Below are positions 59,069-64,000 of a stretch of 64,000 nt of DNA, piece after piece. This stretch comes from Palsa-504 sp963790065. GTDB taxonomy: Bacteria > Actinomycetota > Actinomycetes > Streptosporangiales > Streptosporangiaceae. How positions within the stretch are numbered: position 1 is the first letter of the stretch; the number at the start of each line of letters is the position of its first letter. The stretch lies in contig CAWBNK010000005.1 in the NCBI GenBank assembly GCA_963790065.1, positions 248,001 to 312,000 on the forward strand, written 5' to 3'. The notes beneath the pieces were generated by a model. It had not been told where the DNA came from, made no database searches, and worked only from the letters and a program-made list of their open reading frames with translations. The position numbers and the translations under genes are program-made.

Positions 59069-59993
59069 ATGGTGAGGGTGGAGTTGCGCCAGGTGCGGTA
59101 CTTCGTGGCGGTCGCCGAGGAGCTGCATTTCGGGCGGGCTGCGGAGCGGCTGCTGATCGCCGGGCCCTCACTGTCCCAGCAGATCAAGGCGCTGGAGCGC
59201 GACCTGGGCGTGCAGCTGTTCCACCGCGACCGCCGTTCGGTCACCCTCACCTCCGCCGGGGCGGCCCTGCTGCCGCACGCCCGGGCCCTGCTGGACGGGG
59301 CGGACGACCTGCGGAACCGGGCGGCGCGCATCGCGGGCTCGGAATCGGTCCGGCTCGGTTACGTGAACTGGCTGCCTGCGGACCTGGCTACCCGCACCTC
59401 TGCGGTGGCGCGGCTGCACGTCGACGCGTGGGTCGAGCCCTCCCATGTCCAGGCGGCCCGCGTGGCTAACGGGAGCCTGGACCTCGCCGTGTGCTGGGTG
59501 CGCGCCCGCGATCTGGAGGAGCATGACCTGAACGCCCGGCTCATCGGCGCGGACCGGCTCTACGCCGTCTCCCGCAGGGCCGACGCCGATGAGGTTCGCG
59601 CCCGCGATACCGTCGTGCTCCTCGACGAGGACGTAAAGACCTGGAGCAGCTGGAACGAGTACGCCGAGCAGCTGGTCCGGGATACCGGCGCCCGGGCGGT
59701 GCGTATCTCTGACGGCGGCATCACCGGACCTGCCTTCTTCGATCATGTCCGCGGCTCCCGGCGTCCCATCGTCAATTCGCCCAAGGGCCAGGACGCCGTG
59801 CTTCCCCTCGACTTGGTCCGGCGGTCCGTGGTGGAGCCGGAGCTCTACTGGTCTTGGTCGCTGGTGTGGCGCCGCAGTGAACTACGCGCTGCCGTCCTGG
59901 CCGTCGTCGAGGTCCTGACCACGGGTATCGGGGACCTCGGCATGCCAAGGGCCGGGTGTCTGGCTGCCCGCCGACGATCCGTACCGGCCCTAG
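59069..59993 (+). pseudogene. LysR-family regulator with a frameshift in its last codons
   Basis: The gene starts at the ATG at 59069 with a LysR HTH (VELRQVRYFVAVAEELHFGR, then AAERLLIAGPSLSQQIKALE) and a normal effector domain to about residue 290 (VEVLTTGIGDLGMP). Near 59950 the frame shifts. The natural end PGVWLPADDPYRP, stopping at 59993, is in another frame, whereas the literal frame reads on to 60424 through the antisense of the next gene. The change affects only the extreme C-terminus, so a longer but possibly working protein may be made. Confidence 0.7.
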
Positions 59994-60319
59994 GCCGGCC
60001 CGGGGTGCCCGGCATCGAGCGCGGCGGGCGGCGACGCGGCCGTAAGCGACTGCGTGCTGACCCGGCGGGAGCGGGTGGCGGCCCGGGCCGCGAGGTCCGC
60101 CGCAGCGGCGTCGACGGCTGGGCCGAACGCAGCGGACTCGGTGGTCTCCAGCAGGAACACGATGTGTCTGCCGTCCCGGGCGGCCTTCTCCAAGGCGACC
60201 AGTTCTGCGTCTGCCTCGGGCCAGGGCTCGTGCCCGTCGAACCCGGAAACCACGACGGCGGCAATGCGCAGCCGGGGGAATGCCTGGCACACCGCCTCGC
60301 TCACCCTCAGCTCGGTCAT
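59990..60319 (-). pseudogene. B3/B4 (PheT-like tRNA-binding) domain protein with internal deletion
   Basis: The N-terminus MTELRVSEAVCQAFPRLRIA, then VVVSGFDGHEPWPEADAELV, and the C-terminus RHIVFLLETTESAAFGPAVD, then AAAADLAARAAT, both fit the actinobacterial B3/B4 domain family. The central half, with the GGD and DRTxIT-type signatures, is absent: the protein has 109 residues against about 230 expected. The frame stays open across the joint. Without the core it should not fold as in the family. Confidence 0.6.
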
Positions 60320-60355
60320 GCGTTCGGGGCCCCTCCGCGGATACGCCTGTGCGGC

Positions 60356-60850
60356 TCAACAAACACGCACGCAAGTATCCGCCTTACGGGCAGGTCTCGC
60401 GATGGGCCGACACGTCGCAGATAACTGCCCGCGGCGCTTGGCCGCGCCCGAGCAGCAGGTCAGGCGCCGCGAAATGAGCACGATGGGGATGAGCAGCCAG
60501 ATCAGGCCCCAGGCGTGGGCCACAATGACCAGCACGGCCACGATCCCGATGGCAGCCAGCAGGGCAGGCAACGGCGGTGCCGCGCGCCGGGACGGCGGCT
60601 GCGGCCGGGTGCTGGAGGACGGGCCGGCCCAGGGCCCGGGGGCGGGCCGGGTGGCGGGAAGATCGGCCAGCAGCTCCGTGAGCTCGCCCCAGGTCCGCGC
60701 GGTCAGCGCCTGCCCGGTTCGCTCGTCGAGTTCCTCGGCCGTCAGCCTGCCCGCCTGGAAGTGCTCGCTCAGGTCCGCCAGAGCGGCATCACGGTCGGCA
60801 TCGGAAGCCCTCATGGCAGCGGTGCGGATGTTCCCAGTCGTGGCGTTCAT
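60356..60850 (-). CDS. DUF1707 membrane protein
   Basis: The 164-residue protein opens with the DUF1707 motif (MRASDADRDAALADLSEHFQ, then AGRLTAEELDERTGQALTAR). After a Pro/Arg linker there are two hydrophobic helices (LPALLAAIGIVAVLVIVAHA; WGLIWLLIPIVLIS). The Cys/Arg-rich tail (RLTCCSGAAKRRGQL) is unusual. Family members are small actinobacterial membrane proteins of unknown function, sometimes next to signalling genes. Confidence 0.75.
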   Translation of the reverse strand: MNATTGNIRTAAMRASDADRDAALADLSEHFQAGRLTAEELDERTGQALTARTWGELTELLADLPATRPAPGPWAGPSSSTRPQPPSRRAAPPLPALLAAIGIVAVLVIVAHAWGLIWLLIPIVLISRRLTCCSGAAKRRGQLSATCRPIARPARKADTCVRVC

Positions 60851-60990
60851 GGGGCTGTGGCCTTTCTGCCTCGTACGGGTAGTCAGCGGGTTCGCGTATC
60901 TCTACTGTCGTACGCAGCGGGTCACCGGCACCATTGCCGGATGCCACGAGCTACCGGTGACATCTGTCATGGCCCCGCATCAGCCCGCGG

Positions 60991-62013
60991 CTAATAGCCC
61001 CGGTTCCGGTCGACCCGGTTCAGCAGTGGCTGACCGTCGAGGTAGCGGCTGAGGTTCTCGGCGAATAGCCGCTTGGCCGGCTCCACGCCTTCCGGATCAC
61101 CGCGCGTCGATATGTGCGGGGTGAGGACAACCTGTGGCAGCTCGACCAGCTCGGGGCGCGGTGGCCTGCCGTCGAGCTCCCCTTCGTAGACGTCGAGGAG
61201 CGCCCCGCGGATGCGGCCCTCCTGGAGCGCGGCAACCAGTGCGTCCTCATCGACGAGCTCGCCCCGCGCCACGTTGATCAGGACGCTGTCTGGCCGCATC
61301 GCGGCGAACACACTGGCGCCGATCAGGCCGCGTGTCTCGGGCGTCAGCTGCGCGCAGACCGCAACGTAGTCGCTTGCCGCGGCCAGCTCGGTCAATTCCC
61401 CGGCAGGCAGCAGCAAGTCGACTCCGTCCGCATCGTGCTCTCGGGTCAGCACTGACTGGCGCGTCGCGAGGACTCTCATCCCCGCTGCCCGCGCGAGCCT
61501 GGCTACCTCGCGGCCGATCCCTCCCAGCCCGACCACGCCGAGTGTCGCGCCCGTCAGCGACTGGAGCCGGTACGCGGAGCGGTCGAACTGCCCGGCTGCC
61601 TTCTGCCTCGTCGCCTCATGAAGACCGCGGGCGAAGTGGTAGGCGCCGGCCAGGACGTACTCGGCGATGCCCGTCGCCCCGACCGCACCGCGACTCGAGG
61701 TCAGGATCACCCCGGACGCCCACAGGTCGGTGCCGTGCAGGTTGGACACGCCGGCCTGGGTGTGATGCACCCACTGGAGGTGCGGCGCATGCCCGGCTAT
61801 CCCTGGCGGCACCGGATAGCCGAGGAGAGCAACGTCAGCGGACTCGAGCAGGCGCTCGCCGCCTTCGGCACCAGCCGCGAGGCCATTACCGTCAACTACG
61901 TCGATCCTGGGATCGACGTCCCTTATCCACTGGAAATCGTGCCCCAGGATGGGAGCGATCACCACGACCGTGACCCTCGCCGGCGCGGGACCATTCTCGG
62001 CGCGCGTGTTCAC
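60991..62013 (-). CDS. D-2-hydroxyacid dehydrogenase family protein
   Basis: A 340-residue NAD(P)-dependent dehydrogenase. The Rossmann motif is TLGVVGLGGIGREVARLARA near residue 165, the catalytic Arg is in LINVARGELVDEDALVAAL, the Glu in ALLDVYEGELDG and the His in LPQVVLTPHISTRGD. All three catalytic residues are present. The group includes phosphoglycerate and glyoxylate reductases; the substrate is open. The start is a GTG at 62013. It is divergent from the beta-helix lipoprotein. Confidence 0.87.
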   Translation of the reverse strand: MNTRAENGPAPARVTVVVIAPILGHDFQWIRDVDPRIDVVDGNGLAAGAEGGERLLESADVALLGYPVPPGIAGHAPHLQWVHHTQAGVSNLHGTDLWASGVILTSSRGAVGATGIAEYVLAGAYHFARGLHEATRQKAAGQFDRSAYRLQSLTGATLGVVGLGGIGREVARLARAAGMRVLATRQSVLTREHDADGVDLLLPAGELTELAAASDYVAVCAQLTPETRGLIGASVFAAMRPDSVLINVARGELVDEDALVAALQEGRIRGALLDVYEGELDGRPPRPELVELPQVVLTPHISTRGDPEGVEPAKRLFAENLSRYLDGQPLLNRVDRNRGY

Positions 62014-62071
62014 CGGCTCAGGCTAATCCTTACAGATCTCCGTAAATGCCATTCCGGGACCCGCGAATTGC

Positions 62072-62077
62072 TAACGT
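62072..62077 (+). promoter_or_regulatory. -10 box TAACGT of a probable leaderless promoter
   Basis: TAACGT ends 8 nt before the ATG at 62086 with no ribosome binding site between, the same layout as at 186-191. Confidence 0.4.
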
Positions 62078-62085
62078 CTCGCCCC

Positions 62086-63255
<1,170 letters not shown>

Positions 63256-63316
63256 CCCGGCCGCGGCCTGTTGCAGCTTCGCCGGCGGGCGAGCACCCTA
63301 GTGGCCTGCGCCGGCG

Positions 63317-63427
63317 CTAGGGACCTGGGTGAACCCGGTCCAGATGTCGCCAGTAGAACGTCTCGAACGCTGCCGGGTCATTACTGAGCTGACTCAGCAG
63401 ATCCTTGTCTGTCGGTTCGGAGTCCAT
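63317..63427 (-). pseudogene. N-terminal remnant of an ECF sigma factor
   Basis: ATG at 63427 encodes MDSEPTDKDLLSQLSNDPAA then FETFYWRHLDRVHPGP and a stop. This is the region 1/2 start of an ECF sigma factor (the LLSxLSxDPAAFExFYRRHxDRV pattern), cut after 36 residues; no continuation is found downstream in any frame. Confidence 0.6.
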
Positions 63428-63571
63428 ACCTGTACTTGGTCGCACGCTCACCAGCGCAAGGATAAATTTCCTTTGACCGGTCGGTTGGCCAGCTCAGCAT
63501 GGACGGCCTACAGGCGCACGGATATGACCTCCCCCATGCGCGGATCCCGGGCAACTGGGCTCGTTCGCCGC

Positions 63572-64000
63572 TCACGATGCTTCCCGCGCGGCGACGGGCG
63601 TGGCGTCGCGGTGGTCGTGCGGCTGGGGCGTTCGGGCGCCGGTGCGGGTGGCCCCGATCCCGGCGATGACCACGAAGAGGATGCCGGCGGCGGCGGCCGC
63701 GCTCGGGATCTGCCCGAGGACGAGCAGGCCGGCCAGCAGGGCGATGGCGGGTTCCAGGCTCATCAGGGTGCCGAAGGCGCTGGCGGTCAGACGCCGCAGG
63801 GCGAGCAGTTCCAGGCTGAACGGCAGCATTGGATGCAGCGCGGCCAGCGCCAGCATGACGGCCAGCAGCGGCCAGGTCACCGCGTGCAGTACCGAGGGAC
63901 CGGCGGCGAGCAGCGCCACGAAGCCGGCCACCGGGATGGAGACCGCCAGCCCACTGAGGCCGGTGACCCGGTCGCCGACGTGCTGGGTCAGCAGGATGTA
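63572..64000 (-). CDS. EamA-family transporter (RhtA-like), C-terminal part
   Basis: The gene enters from the right edge; 142 residues are visible. They show four hydrophobic helices (SIPVAGFVALLAAGPSVLHA, LLAVMLALAALHPMLPFSLE, the EamA signature LRRLTASAFGTLMSLEPAIA, and GLLVLGQIPSAAAAAGILFV) and a polar tail. This is the last EamA repeat of a DMT-superfamily exporter, most like threonine/homoserine exporters. The N-terminal half is outside the window. Confidence 0.82.
   Translation of the reverse strand, partial: YILLTQHVGDRVTGLSGLAVSIPVAGFVALLAAGPSVLHAVTWPLLAVMLALAALHPMLPFSLELLALRRLTASAFGTLMSLEPAIALLAGLLVLGQIPSAAAAAGILFVVIAGIGATRTGARTPQPHDHRDATPVAAREAS

Noticed and set aside
59993..60424. 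C-terminal extension of the LysR protein as a new domain
   Set aside because: It is antisense to the B3/B4 remnant and appears only after a frameshift; a normal LysR end exists in the neighbouring frame.
63381..63575. A 64-residue minus-strand frame before the EamA gene
   Set aside because: No ribosome binding site and no similarity; the real signal nearby is the sigma-factor remnant in another frame.

Overview
The window is high-GC actinomycete chromosome. WhiB and DUF1707 proteins, an adenosyl-hopene transferase, Ser/Thr kinase, MmyB-type HTH and many TetR/LysR genes point to a filamentous or related actinobacterium; no rRNA or tRNA is present to narrow this. Several starts sit 6-8 nt behind a TANNNT-type -10 box, as in leaderless actinobacterial genes.

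Layout. 1-10.9 kb: metabolic housekeeping (EndoQ-type PHP edge gene, isochorismatase-fold hydrolase, lipid kinase, GNAT, serine hydrolase, crotonase, DUF3500, TfoX, HAD, amidohydrolase, MocR regulator facing a PPOX flavoprotein). 10.9-34.2 kb: an accessory mosaic with a broken desaturase/ferredoxin pair behind a CebR-like box, a lower-GC patch (GNAT, glycosyltransferase-like protein, HTH-sensor protein, sigma-like protein), an HATPase, endonuclease III, DUF445, msrBA, several SDRs and a stand-alone ScoMcrA head domain. A 96-bp non-coding sequence occurs twice here.

34,291-44,010 is an integrated phage-like element of about 9.7 kb, clearly lower in GC. It is bounded by a 15-bp direct repeat that contains the start codon of an aldo/keto reductase gene, so integration cut that gene from its promoter at the ATG and supplied a new -10 box. 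It carries a tyrosine integrase (+) and, on the minus strand, small DNA-binding proteins, a possible small terminase subunit, an HK97-type major capsid protein and a minor tail gene. The tail gene is broken by frameshifts and interrupted by patches in which the plus strand has drifted to almost pure purine. I see no portal, large terminase, protease or lysis gene. It is either a deletion derivative of a prophage or a satellite-like element that kept a capsid gene.

44-64 kb: aldo/keto reductase, an MFS/TetR pair with three matching operators, WhiB plus a small conserved protein, a Ser/Thr kinase that has lost both metal-binding residues and is frameshifted before its membrane segment, MFS/LysR pairs, an L,D-transpeptidase lipoprotein, hpnH facing a TetR gene over a perfect palindrome, a DHA2 exporter/TetR operon, a glutamine-amidotransferase-like protein, a 2-hydroxyacid dehydrogenase, a beta-helix lipoprotein and an EamA transporter at the right edge.

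Outside the element about ten host genes are truncated, fused, internally deleted or frameshifted. This is either unusually heavy decay or, for the one-base cases, sequence error; raw reads would separate the two.
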